From: Cymbidium sinense
Lineage: Eukaryota; Streptophyta; Magnoliopsida; Asparagales; Orchidaceae
Length of the DNA: 64,000 nt
Reading direction: 5' to 3'
Assembly (NCBI GenBank): GCA_021442155.1
Contig: CM038223.1
Span: 36,678,983-36,742,982 of the forward strand
In this document: positions 24,721 through 35,790 of the stretch, one piece after another
How the letters are laid out: every line of letters starts with the position of its first letter
Numbering within the stretch: position 1 is the first letter of the stretch
The notes under the pieces: model-generated
What the model was told of the DNA's origin: nothing
Databases searched by the model: none
The model's input: the letters and a program-made list of their open reading frames with translations, nothing else
Made by a program: the position numbers and the translations under genes

Positions 24721-25136
24721 TAAAGAGTCAAAAAAATTAAAAAGTGCAGTATTCATTAAAATATTTTCCATGAATTTGCATGTCTCCAGGGCCTTGTACA
24801 ATAAAAATGTGTTAAAATTAAATCTCTTATGTTCTTTTGTTTATGAGGTGTAGTTGTAGGACCTATTCTTTCAACTTGATCCTCTTCTGCCAAATGAAGT
24901 TTTTGCATGATCAATTGTTCTGCAATTGTGTAACCCCTTAACACAATCCACATTATAGATTAATATTGGGGAAACAAATCTAAAAGATTTTATATGTAAA
25001 TTCTTTTGGGCTCTGTCTTCTATTACCAAGTTAATAGGTTGTAAACTCCACCAATGAACTTGATTCTTTATGAGTAACTAGTGAAGTCGACAACTTTTAT
25101 GGCACCAAGATCAACACATAATATTAAAAGCTATTG
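24436..25136. other. Intron 4, middle, unassigned
   Basis: Apart from the tail of the diverged repeats to 24720, nothing recognised. Confidence 0.5.
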
Positions 25137-27303
25137 TGCCTACTCTATTTAAGAAAAGAGATAAGCATGTTATCATTTGGAAAAATGGATTTGGTAAAAG
25201 AAGATTGATTATTTTCTTATAAGGAAAGTAGATCGTTTTTATTATAAATATTATAAGGTTATTTTGGAGATTTTAAGATAAAGGGTTGGAAGATAAAAAA
25301 TTGATTTGGGATTAGATGAGATATTTAAAGAATGCTAATAAAAATATTTTAAGAGTAAGCTAAAAGATCTTAGGATTTGAGATATTCATGAGGAAATTAG
25401 TATTGTGAGAAAAAAATAACAAGTGAGATTAAGCAAGTTGTAAAAAATGTGCTTAAAGAATTAAAAAGAAAAGCTCCTATTAATAAAAGTAGTTGATGGT
25501 AGAGTTAAAATGTGCAAGAAAAGATCAAAATGAAGAAGTTTTGCTATAAAAATTGATTTAGATGTATAAGTTCAGAGAATTAGAAAAGATATAAAGTGGC
25601 TCATAGGGATTTTAAGAATGCAATATGTGATGAAAATAGTTCAATATTTAGTGATTTATATAATAAATTAGATATTAAAGAGAGAGAAATATGTATATAT
25701 AAGTTAGTCAAGCAGAGATATAGAAGAAAAAAATTATTTTAAGTGAAATGAATTAAAGATGAAGATCATAAAATGCTTTTCTTAGGAGAGGATATTTTAT
25801 CATAAGTGGATGAGATATTTTGATAGACTTTTCAATGAAGGTTATGAGAATATGATTGACTTTAAAAATTCTTTAAATGAAAATAAATATTTTTTTTATT
25901 GTCATATTAATAAAATGGAGGTTGGAGAGGTCGCAAAAAAAAAAAAAAAAAAATTGAAATGTAGAAAAGTTGTAGGACCTGATGTATTCTCATAGAAGTG
26001 TGGAGATGTTTAGGAGATCAAGAAATTATTTGGCTTATAAAACTTTTTAATAGAGGAATTAAATTAATGTGTCATATATTAAAATTATGTGAGAGAGTAA
26101 TTGAGCATAGATTACAATGTGATACAAATGTAAAACTAGTTTGGATTTATGTCGGATAGGTCAACTATAGATGTTATACAGTTGTTTTGAGGTTTGATGG
26201 AGAAGTATAGAGAGAGTAAGGAGGATCTACATATGATATTTGTTGATTTAGAGAAAGCATATGATACAATTTCAAGAGAAGTGCTTTGGAGAGTTCTAGA
26301 AATTAAGGGAGTTAATATTGCTTATATTCAAGTCATTAAGGATATGTATGTTGGATTTATCACTTGTGTTCAAACATAAGGAGGATTGACCAAGCATTTT
26401 CCTATTTCAGCAGATTACATTAAGGTTTGGCTTTAAACCCTCATCTTTTGTACTTTAGTTATGGATGTTCTTACTAGACATTTATAAGAGGATGTTTCTT
26501 AGTGTATCCTTTTTGCTGATGATGTTCTTCTTGTTGATAAGACTAAAGCAGGAGTTCAAGAATAACTTGAATTATGATGGCCAACCTTAGAGTCTAAAAG
26601 CTTACATTTGAGTAGATTTAAAACTGAATATATGGACTATAATTTTAGTTGTAGAAGATCTAATGGTGGAGTGGTAGCAATAGGATCAAGTCATTAAAAA
26701 GATTTAACGTTTTAAATATCTTGGGTTTATTGTTCAAACTGATGGTGATGTAGATGAGGATGTTATCAGTAGAATTCAAGTTGGGTGGTTGAAGTGGAGG
26801 AATGCATTGGGATTGTTGTGTGATAGGAAAGTATTGCTTAGACTTTAAGAGAAAATTTTACAAGATAGTAGTGAGACCTACAATGCTTTATGGCTCAAAA
26901 TATTAGCCAATAAAAGAGAAGCATAAAATTAAGTTAGTGTTGCAGAGATGAGGATGCTCAGGTGGATGAGTGGCTTTACACTTAGAGACAAAATGAGAAA
27001 CGATTATATAGTTGATAAGGTTAGAGTAGCTCCAGTTGCATATAAGATTAGAGAGAGTTGCCTTGGATGATTTGGCCACTTAAAATGCTGGCCGTCTGAT
27101 GACCTAGTTAGGAGAGTAGATGTATTAGATTTGGTCTATGTTAAGAAAGGTAGATCTAGACCTAAAATGACTTGGTTAGGAAGTATAAAAAATTATATTA
27201 ATTTATTTGAATTAAATGAGAATATTGCACTTAATATGATATGGAAAAAAATGATTCATGTACTTCATGCAGTGAGATAAAGGCTTGTTTTTGTTGTTGT
27301 TGT
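25137..27303 (+). mobile_element. 5'-truncated RTE-clade LINE (copy 2), degenerate
   Basis: It is co-linear with copy 1 from about 17940 onward, beginning in the end of the endonuclease region (ACTCTATTTAAGAAAAGAGA in both) and ending in a related 3' end (AGTGAGATAAAGGCTTGTTT then TTGTTGTTGTTG). RT fragments include [31 protein letters not shown] and a C-terminal MRMLRWMSGFTLRDKMR. Full of stops. No clear target duplication was found. Same orientation as the host gene. Confidence 0.9.
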
Positions 27304-28446
27304 GTTTGGTGAAGGCCAATGATATTGAGTAACCAATATGACAGAACAACTCAAAGAAGTATCGTCATATCTGTTCCAAGTTTGAAGTACCATTTCCACA
27401 AATAAGAATCCTCTCTCTTATATTATTATAGGATCTATGGGGCAATTAGTTAGATGTAGATGTTTGTTTAATGACCCTACTTATATGATAGAAAAGGATC
27501 CCATGATCTTGAATCAATCTTATCTCTTGAATGAAGGGGTTTTCAACAAGTATGTAAAGATCAATATTAGTTTAATAAAATTTTAGATTCTTTTCATTCT
27601 AGTGTGTATGTTGTTGGATGTGAATTTTCTAAGGGGTTGTAAGTTTTGGTGACATATTCTATGATAAATTTTTTTTTATGTATTGTCATGAGATTTGGAT
27701 CATTCATTTGGTGATTTATATCCTTGCTTTTTTTTATCTACATACTTGGTGATTGATTTTGTTGTGTGATTGAGATTTAGTTAAGATTGCTTTGATTTGA
27801 TTTTTTATTTTTGTTGTGTAAATCCTAAGCATTGTCTGATTTTATTTTATCCTTAGGTTTCTTATTAAATTTCAGATTTTTGACAATCTGTAAGTTGTCA
27901 TTTAGTATGAAATTTAAGCATTTTTTAATTTGCTTTAAAAGGGATTAAATTTTGTCAAATTAAGAATTGGTGGGTTGTGAATTTTGATCTTTTATGTGCC
28001 TTTTTTGTACAACCCATCCTATATTTTCATTAGTAAACCCTGCACTCTAGATATTGTGCATCAAGTATCTTTCTATCTTACGTTACATTTGTGCTTGGCT
28101 TCAAAACGTTTGTTGGATATGACTCTAGTTTGAGAGTTGTCAAAAAAGAAAAAAAAAGAAAAAAAAAGAAAAAGTCCTCATGGTGTTCTAATTGGCTTTT
28201 TGCTCATATCCACCATTCCATTTCTGAGGCCAGATGTTTTTATGCTCTCATGATCTTTGTCCAAATTGTTTGCAATGCAACTTGACCGATGTTTTAATGG
28301 TTTTTTTATAGTCCTTTTCTTTTCAAATGGTCTATCTTGTGGTGCTTAATAAGGCGTTTCTTTAGTTAATTCAAAACTATATTTATAACTAATTTGCTTA
28401 GACTATGATGTGTGTAAACCCGAAAACCTCTCTTTTACTTCTGTAG
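27304..28446. other. Intron 4, 3' part, unassigned
   Basis: AT-rich, with a purine-rich AAAAAGAAA run near 28145-28173. Ends in the acceptor before exon 5. Confidence 0.55.
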
Positions 28447-28845
28447 CTGGAGGCATTGGAGTGCTTTGCTTCTCATACAGTGGAGGAAAATTCTGAATGG
28501 AACACTCAAGATGTGGAAGCTATTTTTCAAGGATTTCTAAACCCCTGTTTTACTGCTTCTGCTACTGCTAATGCAACTCAAACATGGTTACAAGAAGGTG
28601 TTGCATACCATTTTGCGTCAAATTTTAGACTAAGTCTGGCAATGCTACACATTTCAAGTTTATTCCGAGAGCTTCCGTGTTGGGCATATGGGAATCCATC
28701 GGTGTTTCCTGAGTTGCTGAAGCATGATGATTCTGAGAATGAACAAGACAAACATATCACAAGCGTATTCAGGGAAAAGTTGAATGCGGATATTTTAGTA
28801 TTTGAGCAGAGGTACTCACTTAAGTTGATAGATTTAGCCAACATG
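28447..28845 (+). CDS. Rabconnectin-3 exon 5
   Basis: The exon starts after the acceptor CTTCTGTAG with LEALECFASHTVEEN and runs 133 codons. The end at 28845 is a choice: a GT donor (ATG|GTACTT) gives phase 0 and joins FEQRYSLKLIDLANM directly to VLLFACNSGLLFLGY in exon 6. An open frame continues some 25 codons further into the intron, so a different donor is possible. The region corresponds to the variable middle of plant DMXL proteins, between the helical region and the WD40 C-terminus. Confidence 0.88.
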
Positions 28846-28955
28846 GTACTTGAAACTTCTCCTAAAGTGAAATTTCCATTCTCTTCTCATATTCATTTGT
28901 TCTATTTTTTGCAATTGTTGACAACGGATGGATTTCTGGTTTTTTTTTACTCTAG

Positions 28956-30323
28956 GTATTGCTCTTTGCGTGCAACAGTGGATTGTTATTTCTTGGCTAC
29001 CAATTGTTGCAGGGAATTGTTTTTTGGGAGGATGATGTTGATAATCAGCATAGAACTGTCCATCCCACTTCATGCCCTGTTGTGTTTGATCTGTTTGTGA
29101 AGGCAAACAAGGAGCTCCTTTATGCGTATTCTCGATATGTTGTATGTTGCCATTTATCTGATTCCACATTGAAGCTACTTTCTGGCAGAGTATCCACTGC
29201 AGAAAATTGTAGTGATGCTTATATTCAGAGGACTTATTGTGTGCAGAGCTTGATATGTTCCTTGAGGTTTGTCAAACCCCTGGTGAAATATTTTGATCAT
29301 GCGCTACTTACAGAAGGACTTGCTTTGAGAACCTACGCATTTCTTGAACTTGTAGAGTACTTGATGTGCTTTTCTAGCAACTGGTTTAGCCGAAATTTAA
29401 GCACGCTGATTCAAATGGTGTGCCAAATGCATAGAGCTTCTGTTACTAATCATAATTCTATTGAAGTTATGACAGGTGAATTGATGAAGCTTCTGCATCA
29501 TACCTCAGATAGTAATACTAGTGATGCATCATATGATGTTACAAAAATATTACATGACTCCATCAACCAAAAAAACCAAGTTAAACAAAGTAACTCTGTA
29601 GCATTTTTAATCCCAGAAGATGAAAGGTGGCAATTGATAGGAGCTTCTTTGTGGATACGCAATACCAGCTTTACTCATCAACAGTTGAGCAGATGTTTTT
29701 CTGCAGAAGAGTTTGAAGCTAAAAAGTCGATTACAGATCATAATCAGCTCCATATCATTGTTGCTAAATTAACAGTGGCATCTATAACATATGTTTCCTG
29801 TTCATTAGCAAAACAGCTTGCATCTTTTCTTAGAGAAAAAGCATCTAAGGGCTTACCTGTTGCAACTTTTGCTTGGTTGGAGGAATCTGGCCTGCATGAA
29901 TTCAGCTCCCTGCCACATCATATTGATCAGGGAGTTTGCATCAGGAAACTATCTACCAGTGAGGACAGGGAGGTCCTTTTTGAAAATTTGTGGGAAATCT
30001 CTGTTAATGCGAAGGAAATTTATCAGAATTTGTTGAATGGAAGAGTTTATGGCTTTATTTATAGTAGTGAGAAGCTCCCTTCATGCTGGAAAGATTTTCA
30101 AGAAATAAACCTCCCTGAGCAAACGAGTGGTACTTCTCATCATAAATCTGAAGGCTATTATGGCAGTAGTGCCAGTAATGCAGTCAGATCTATCATTGCT
30201 AAAAAGAAATTGGATACTGATTTCTTCCATGAATCAAGTAGAAGATATTCAAATCCAATGTTTGAGAAAGTTAATTTTGGCAATCCAACAGAAATAGTAA
30301 AGAGAAGTGGAGAGCTTCTGGAG
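28956..30323 (+). CDS. Rabconnectin-3 exon 6 (long exon)
   Basis: At 456 codons this is the largest exon seen. It begins after the acceptor CTCTAG with VLLFACNSGLLFLGYQLLQG and ends KRSGELLE before a GT donor at 30324. Translation continues only six codons past the donor to a stop, while the homologous string in exon 7 fits the family, so the splice is well supported. The middle is leucine-rich and helical; the last ~90 residues are Ser/Asn-rich, low in complexity and probably disordered, as in other plant members. Moderately conserved landmarks include DERWQLIGASLWIR. The donor GTTGTT is weak. Confidence 0.92.
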
Positions 30324-30502
30324 GTTGTTTCCACCTCTTAATGTCTAGCTATGATTGTCATTTTGAATGTTCAAGGGGCTTTGTTGCTGTTATACTTTGT
30401 ATTTATTTCTCTTACTCTTTCTGCATATTTCCATAAGATCTTTCAGTTAAACGTTATATTGCATCTTCCACATTTAACAGTCAATTTGCACCAAATTTGT
30501 AG

Positions 30503-30559
30503 GCAGTTTGCTGTAATTCCATCTATGAGCAACAATTAGCTACCACTAGCAATCGAAAG
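30503..30559 (+). CDS. Rabconnectin-3 exon 7 (19-codon microexon with GC donor)
   Basis: This 57-bp exon reads AVCCNSIYEQQLATTSNRK in phase 0. It sits between the acceptor TTTGTAG and the sequence AAAG|GCAAGT, an almost perfect GC-AG type donor. It is too short to show up as an open reading frame of its own. It is supported because plant homologues have a similar stretch (an Ile-Asp/Tyr-x-Gln-Gln core followed by SNRKG) between the GELLE motif of exon 6 and the GL-FF motif of exon 8, and because both flanking joins keep frame. Confidence 0.88.
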
Positions 30560-31690
30560 GCAAGTTTTCTTATGCAAAGTGAGATCTGTTTCTATTTTTC
30601 ATTTCAAACATTCTTTTTATGCTGTGTAATCACAGTTTATGCTGCCAAAATTTAATTTGTACGCTACATAATATCTTCAAACTACTTTTCTAGTTGGATT
30701 ACTGTGACATAACGTGGAATTGCAATTCATGCAATTATTGCAATGTGTATTTTGTTCTTTACATGATCTTACCAAGCATCATAAAATCAGGCCATAATTT
30801 ATAGCATTTTGAGTATGTATGTTACATTAAGCATCTCCTTGATTTATTTATTTTGGTAACTATTTGTGTGATAGGACCAGAGATATTGATTGGTCCTTTT
30901 GGATGACAACTGACTTCTATGCTCCCTTCACTGGAAATCTTAGCAATTTTTCTTTCTTTGTCATCTCTAGTTACAGAAAGTCAAAAAGTTGGAGAAATTG
31001 AAAAAAATGGAAAATACTGATTAGAATTTCAGGAGAAGTATGTTTTGTGAATGGACGGTTGTTGTTGTTGTTGGCTGGGCAGGTTAAGAGATCACAGTGT
31101 CTGCTGAAAAAGGAAAAAATGGGTGTGTTTGAGAGATGATAGTGGGGGGAATATTGCAGATTAAACTGGTATGTAGAGACTAATTGTTGTTGGCATGCTG
31201 GAGTATTGTGCCATAGTAAGGGTGAGATCAATTTCTGACATTGCTTGAAAGACATTTATAACTTTATTAGCAATGAAGAGAGATCTTGGTCATGATTCTC
31301 TTTTTCCAGGGGATGTAAATACTATATTGTATAAGCAAAGATTAGGACATTTAAGAATGAGCATGAAGGTGATAGGTAGGGGAGGAAGAAATTAGTATTT
31401 GTTTTTAGGAGGAGGTGCACACCCTAGCTCCTTCATGACACGCTTTTGTGCGTGCTTTCGTGGACATCTGAGGCTTGCTTCCACCTGAGTTTGTGACTCA
31501 CTATCAAGGTGCACATTCGCATGCATTTCCGCATGTATTTCTATGTGAATTTCTTTTTGGGTTCGTCCGCTTGTTCTCCTCTTTAGCAAGAACATGATAT
31601 CTCTCACCTCCTTAACAGGTGCATGTTCTCCAACCCTTGCTCTTGTGTGAGAAGGTGCCTCCTCATCCTACATCTTGATCCAACGTGGTT
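30560..31690. other. Intron 7, 5' part, unassigned
   Basis: Intron DNA after the GC donor. A reverse open stretch at 31392-31607 and others are short and show no domain. Confidence 0.5.
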
Positions 31691-31859
31691 GTTTTTTATC
31701 CTTCTAGGGTAGCGGACTGTCTCTCATTTTCTGCTCTCCCCTTCGATTGGTGATCCTTTTTTCCCAGTTCTATAGGTTAGACTCATCTCTTCACCTATTT
31801 TGAGCCATTCATCTTGTCCCTCATTTTCTTGTTCTGCTCTACAATTGATTGGTGAATTT

Positions 31860-32284
31860 TCATTTGTTTTTTTAGTCATCATCATATTATTATCAGAATT
31901 TCTTTGGAGTCAGATTACACTAGGTTCTTTTCTCATCATACATACTACACCGACAGATTTTTGATGATAATCCTGAAGTGGTCTCCACTTTTGGGTTTAC
32001 TTAGTTTGTGTTTACTCTACTTAAACCAATCAATCTTATATTCACTAAGATCTATTTTTGACAAATCTTTGCAAATTGATGCTGTTATTACCTATTTTTG
32101 TAGGCCTTTTGTTGCCAGGGGCTTAGTGAAAATGGGTGTTATCTCTACTTTTCGTAAGGTAGTGTGGATTGGTACATCATTTTGTGGTTACTATAGAAGG
32201 TTAAATTCAAGGCATGCATCAATAGTGCTCACTCTATAAGATCTTTGGCCATGCTCTATCTAATTATTTCAAAGCTGATGTAAA
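31860..32284 (+). pseudogene. L1-type LINE ORF1 (DUF4283) relic A, 5' half
   Basis: A 111-codon open stretch (31904-32239) reads ESDYTRFFSHHTYYTDRFLM, then KSLQIDAVITYFCRPFVARG, then VVWIG. This follows the plant DUF4283 order: RF-segment, KW-segment, KPL-ID-AT, RP-VARV-VE, VWI. In another frame a zinc-finger-like CSLYKIFGHALSNYF follows (32235-32275). The relic is cut at 32285-32302 by RTE copy 3 and resumes at 33766. DUF4283 with a zinc knuckle is typical of ORF1 of plant L1 elements. Confidence 0.7.
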
Positions 32285-33765
32285 AATTAAGAAAATCAAA
32301 TACAACAACAACAAGCTTTTATATCCCATTAAGTGGGGTCGGCTAGGTCTTTGGATGACTGACATTTTATGTGACCAAACCATCTAAGTCGACTCTCTAT
32401 AATCTGATTTACCATTGGAGCTACTACAATCTTTTCACGAATATATTTATTTTGCATTTTATCTCTAAGAGTAAAGTCACTCATCCACTTGAGTATTCTA
32501 ATCTTTGCAACACTTAAACTTAATTTTATGCTTCTCTTTTATTGGCCAACATTTTGCACCATAAATCATTGTAGGTTTACCACCAACTTATAAAATTTTC
32601 TCTTAAGTTTAAGCAGCAACCATCCAACTTGAATTCTACTAATAACATTCCCATTTATTTCACCATCATTTTGAACAATAAACCTGAGATATTTGGAACG
32701 TTCAGTCTTTTTAACGACTTGATCACCCAATGTCACAGCACTACCTCTAGAACTTCTACAACTAAAATTACACTTTTTGATGTAGTGAAATGAAAACTTC
32801 TAGACTTTAAGGTTGACCTTCATAATTCAAGTTCTCTTGGACTCCCTCTCTAGTCTTATCAATAAAGAGAATGTCATCAACAAAAAGCATACACCAAGTT
32901 ACATCCTACTATAAATGCCTAGTAAGAACATCCATAATTAAAGCAAAAAGATATGGGCTTAAAGCCGATCCTTGATGTAATCCAATTGAAATAGAAAAAT
33001 ATTTTGTTAATCCTTCTTGTATTTGGACACAAATAACAACTCTAGTATACATATCCTTAATGACTTGAATTTAAGCAATATTAATTCCTTTCTTTTCTAG
33101 AACTCTCCAAAGCACTTCTCTTGGAACTTTTTCATATACTTTTTCTAAATCAACAAATATCATATGCAGATCCTCTTTACTTTCTCTATACTTCTCTATC
33201 AAACCTATCAACAAATATATAGCATCCATGGTAGATCTACCAACATGAAACCAAATTGATTTAGAGAAACTTTTGTATCACATCGTAACCTATGCTCAAT
33301 TACTCCCTCCTATAATTTTAATGCATGACACATTAACTAAATTCCTCTATAATTTGCACACTCTAGTCCATCATCTTTATTCTTAAATATAGGAACTAAC
33401 AGACTCTTTCTTCACTCATCTGACATCTTTTTAGTCATTAAAATAACATTAAAAAGATTAATAATATAAGAAGTTTCTTGATCTCCTAAGCATTTCCACA
33501 ATCCTATTGGAATATCATCTGATCCTACTATTTTTCCACATTATTTTTTTTAAAACTTCTCCAACTTTAAATTTACTAATATGACGATAAAAATAAAATT
33601 TTCTATTTTTATTTAATATACTAAGGTTACTAAAATCAATTGTATTTCAAAATTTATCAAATTATCTCATCCACCTATGTTCAATATCTTTTCCTAAATA
33701 AAAATACTTTATGATTTTCGTTCTTAATGAATCTTTCTTTCTCAAATAATTAAGAAAATCAAATA
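32285..33765 (-). mobile_element. 5'-truncated RTE-clade LINE (copy 3), antisense to the gene
   Basis: The element is 32303-33747 (1,445 bp) and the span includes a perfect 18-bp target duplication, AATTAAGAAAATCAAATA, at 32285-32302 and 33748-33765. On the - strand the sequence begins in the RT region (reverse of 33740-33100) and ends in the RTE 3' end, seen on + as ACAACAACAAGCTTTTATAT then CCCATTAAGTGGGGTCGGC. It is co-linear with about 18600-20187 of copy 1. The ORF is broken, yet the duplication is still perfect. Confidence 0.93.
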
Positions 33766-34030
33766 ATTAGAATAATTAAGTTCCTTAAAAAAATTATATC
33801 AATCATGACATCCTCTCTTTCTCAATGAACATCGTTCTTTCATTAGTGGAGTTTTGCTCTCAAAATTTAGGATTGAATGATCCTTTAAAAGTTATATTTG
33901 GTGTGTCTGCTCCTACTATATCTTTGACTTCAGTATCTACATCTCGTACAGTTAATGTGAATATTGATTCTTGTGCTTTGAAAGTTCCTCTCTCTTTTAT
34001 TCGTGAAGACACAAGTTCATAATTTATTAT
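33766..34030 (+). pseudogene. L1-type ORF1 relic A, 3' half after the RTE insertion
   Basis: The open stretch 33825-34022 (SLTSVSTSRTVNVNID, CALKVPLSFIRED) is Ser/Thr-rich linker-like sequence that would follow the DUF4283/zinc-knuckle part. Assigned mainly because it continues the target of RTE copy 3. Confidence 0.45.
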
Positions 34031-34849
34031 ATTCTTTTGATTTAGATGGGAGCATTCTGAGTTAGGGCACACTGACAGAATAAAAAATTTCTTATCACTT
34101 TGTTTTTCAGCATGCTTCAAGTTTGGTTCGCCAAGGAAGCTTGTACTTCATTGTATCTTTATTTTCTCCACTCATTTTTTTCTGATAATTTTTGTTAGTT
34201 TCCCTTTCCTATACTTTCATCAGTTGGTACAAAATTCTGATTAAAAAAAGTTTATTTGACATGTACTTTATAATTAACCTTAAGTAATTATATATGACAA
34301 TTCTCTTTGTGCAGTGTATGTTCTCTCACCTCTTATTTGGGTTTGCTTCTGCATCTTGGTTCCATAAGCTGTTTTGCCCCTTGTATTGTGCTAACATGCA
34401 TACTGGCGTATAGTTTCTCTACTTATCATGCTTGCTTATCACAACTTTATGCTTGTGATTGGCTGAGCATTCGCCCTGTGTGTTTGGTCGTGAGTTTCTT
34501 TTGTTAATGCCTTATGGTGTCTAGCCATGCTTGTATTCAAGCTTAGGTAAAGTTGTTGCTCTTAATCCCCATTATATCTAGAGCAGTTGATACCTTCTCG
34601 ATTTGCTTTCTTAACTTATGTAGATTGTTATTCTTCATCTTGCCTTTGTTTTCATGCTTGTCCCCTTCCCTCAAATGTGGGTGGAACTTTGGTTGACATT
34701 TTGACCTTTGCTAGGAATCCTCCTCCTTTAGTGTGACTTTCTCTGTGTGTTTCATCTGCTCTTTCTTTTATATTAGCTACTCCTAGGTTTTGAAAAGTCA
34801 TCACTTCCTTTCTTAGTGTCTTTTATATTTTTGATGCTCCTACTTTAGT
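34031..34849. other. Intron 7, middle, unassigned, possibly L1-derived
   Basis: Between two L1 ORF1 relics. Open stretch 34307-34507 is Cys/Leu-rich without a domain. Confidence 0.4.
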
Positions 34850-35790
34850 TTTATCGCCAGGTGTCTCGATTACTTCTTTTACTAATTGGCCCATATGGCT
34901 ATTGTTTCTTCAATTATTAGTGTTTCTTGGTCCCCAATGATATTGTTAGGGGATTGAAAACTTTTGGTTCTTAGTGGGCCAATTTTTATCCTTTCATTTT
35001 GGGATTAGATCTCGTCACAAATATCCCTTCACATTTTAAGATAAACCAATTATTTTTTACTTATATGCTAAGATTTTTGAGCTAGCTACTCTGATTTCTT
35101 TCTCTATTGTGGGTAAGTTCTCGATGAGGTGCCCTAGTCTTGAGATTTTTTTTCCATTTCTATTAAATGAGAATTTGACACATAATAGGACACAATGGAG
35201 ACGAAGGATTCATGTAGCCGACCCCACTTAGTGGGATAAAGGCTTGTTGTTGTTATTACACTTACTAATGGTTGTGAATATTCTATTGGACTTCTTGAAT
35301 CTCTCCATATTATTGGCAGATAATGGGTTTTAGCAAATTATTCTAGAGCTTTTTCTTGTTAAATCTTCAATGTGTTTGATTATTTGCTTCATATGTTAAA
35401 GTAGTTTTCAAAACTCATTCACAGAATCTCTTATCACTTCAGTTTGAATTTATTTTCCTCCTCTTTGACAACATTATTTCAATCAGTCCATATTATATTT
35501 TCTAGGTTCTATCTTTGGCAAATTATCACAAGTGGATGATTCAATTGCTCCTCTTAATCTTTTGTTGCTAGGGTTTTAGTTGATATGGATGCTTTACCTA
35601 TAGGCAAGGAGGTTTGGATTGTGTCACCTCTTATGGATATAATAGAATGTTGAATTTGAAAACATAATGTTATATCGCACCTCTTATGAAATTTTTGTCC
35701 ACAAATATTTTGATTGTTTCAAAGCTCATCCTGAATTAAGAAAATCATTTGTTATATAATGTGAACTTAGAGCTATGTTTTTGGCAAGCA
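34850..35790 (+). pseudogene. L1-type LINE ORF1 (DUF4283) relic B
   Basis: Fragments around 35090-35150 suggest a GKFSMRCPSLEIFF segment, the usual start of DUF4283 (VGKFS-RPSLE). Around 35505-35640 SIFGKLSQVDDSIAPLNLL is followed after a frameshift by VARVLVDMDALPIGKEVWI. Nucleotide wording near 35590-35780 matches relic A (AAGGAGGTTTGGATT; ATTAAGAAAATCA), so the two belong to one family. Interrupted at 35162-35254 by an RTE tail. Confidence 0.65.
35162..35254 (+). mobile_element. RTE 3'-end fragment (93 bp)
   Basis: It matches 20090-20187 of copy 1: AATGAGAATTTGACACATAA, then GAAGGATTCATGTAGCCGAC, CCCACTTAGTGGGATAAAGG and a CTTGTTGTTGTT tail. Extremely 5'-truncated. No clear target duplication. 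Confidence 0.85.

Noticed and set aside
28578..29169. Antisense ORFs over exons 5-6
   Set aside because: Shadow frames of a clear coding region on the + strand.
28959..30341. 460-codon ORF as a stand-alone gene ending in a stop at 30341
   Set aside because: The last six codons lie past a donor; splicing to 30503 restores the family sequence, so the stop is intronic.
34307..34507. Cys-rich 66-codon ORF as a secreted peptide gene
   Set aside because: It lies between L1 relics, has no conserved cysteine spacing known to me and no promoter evidence.
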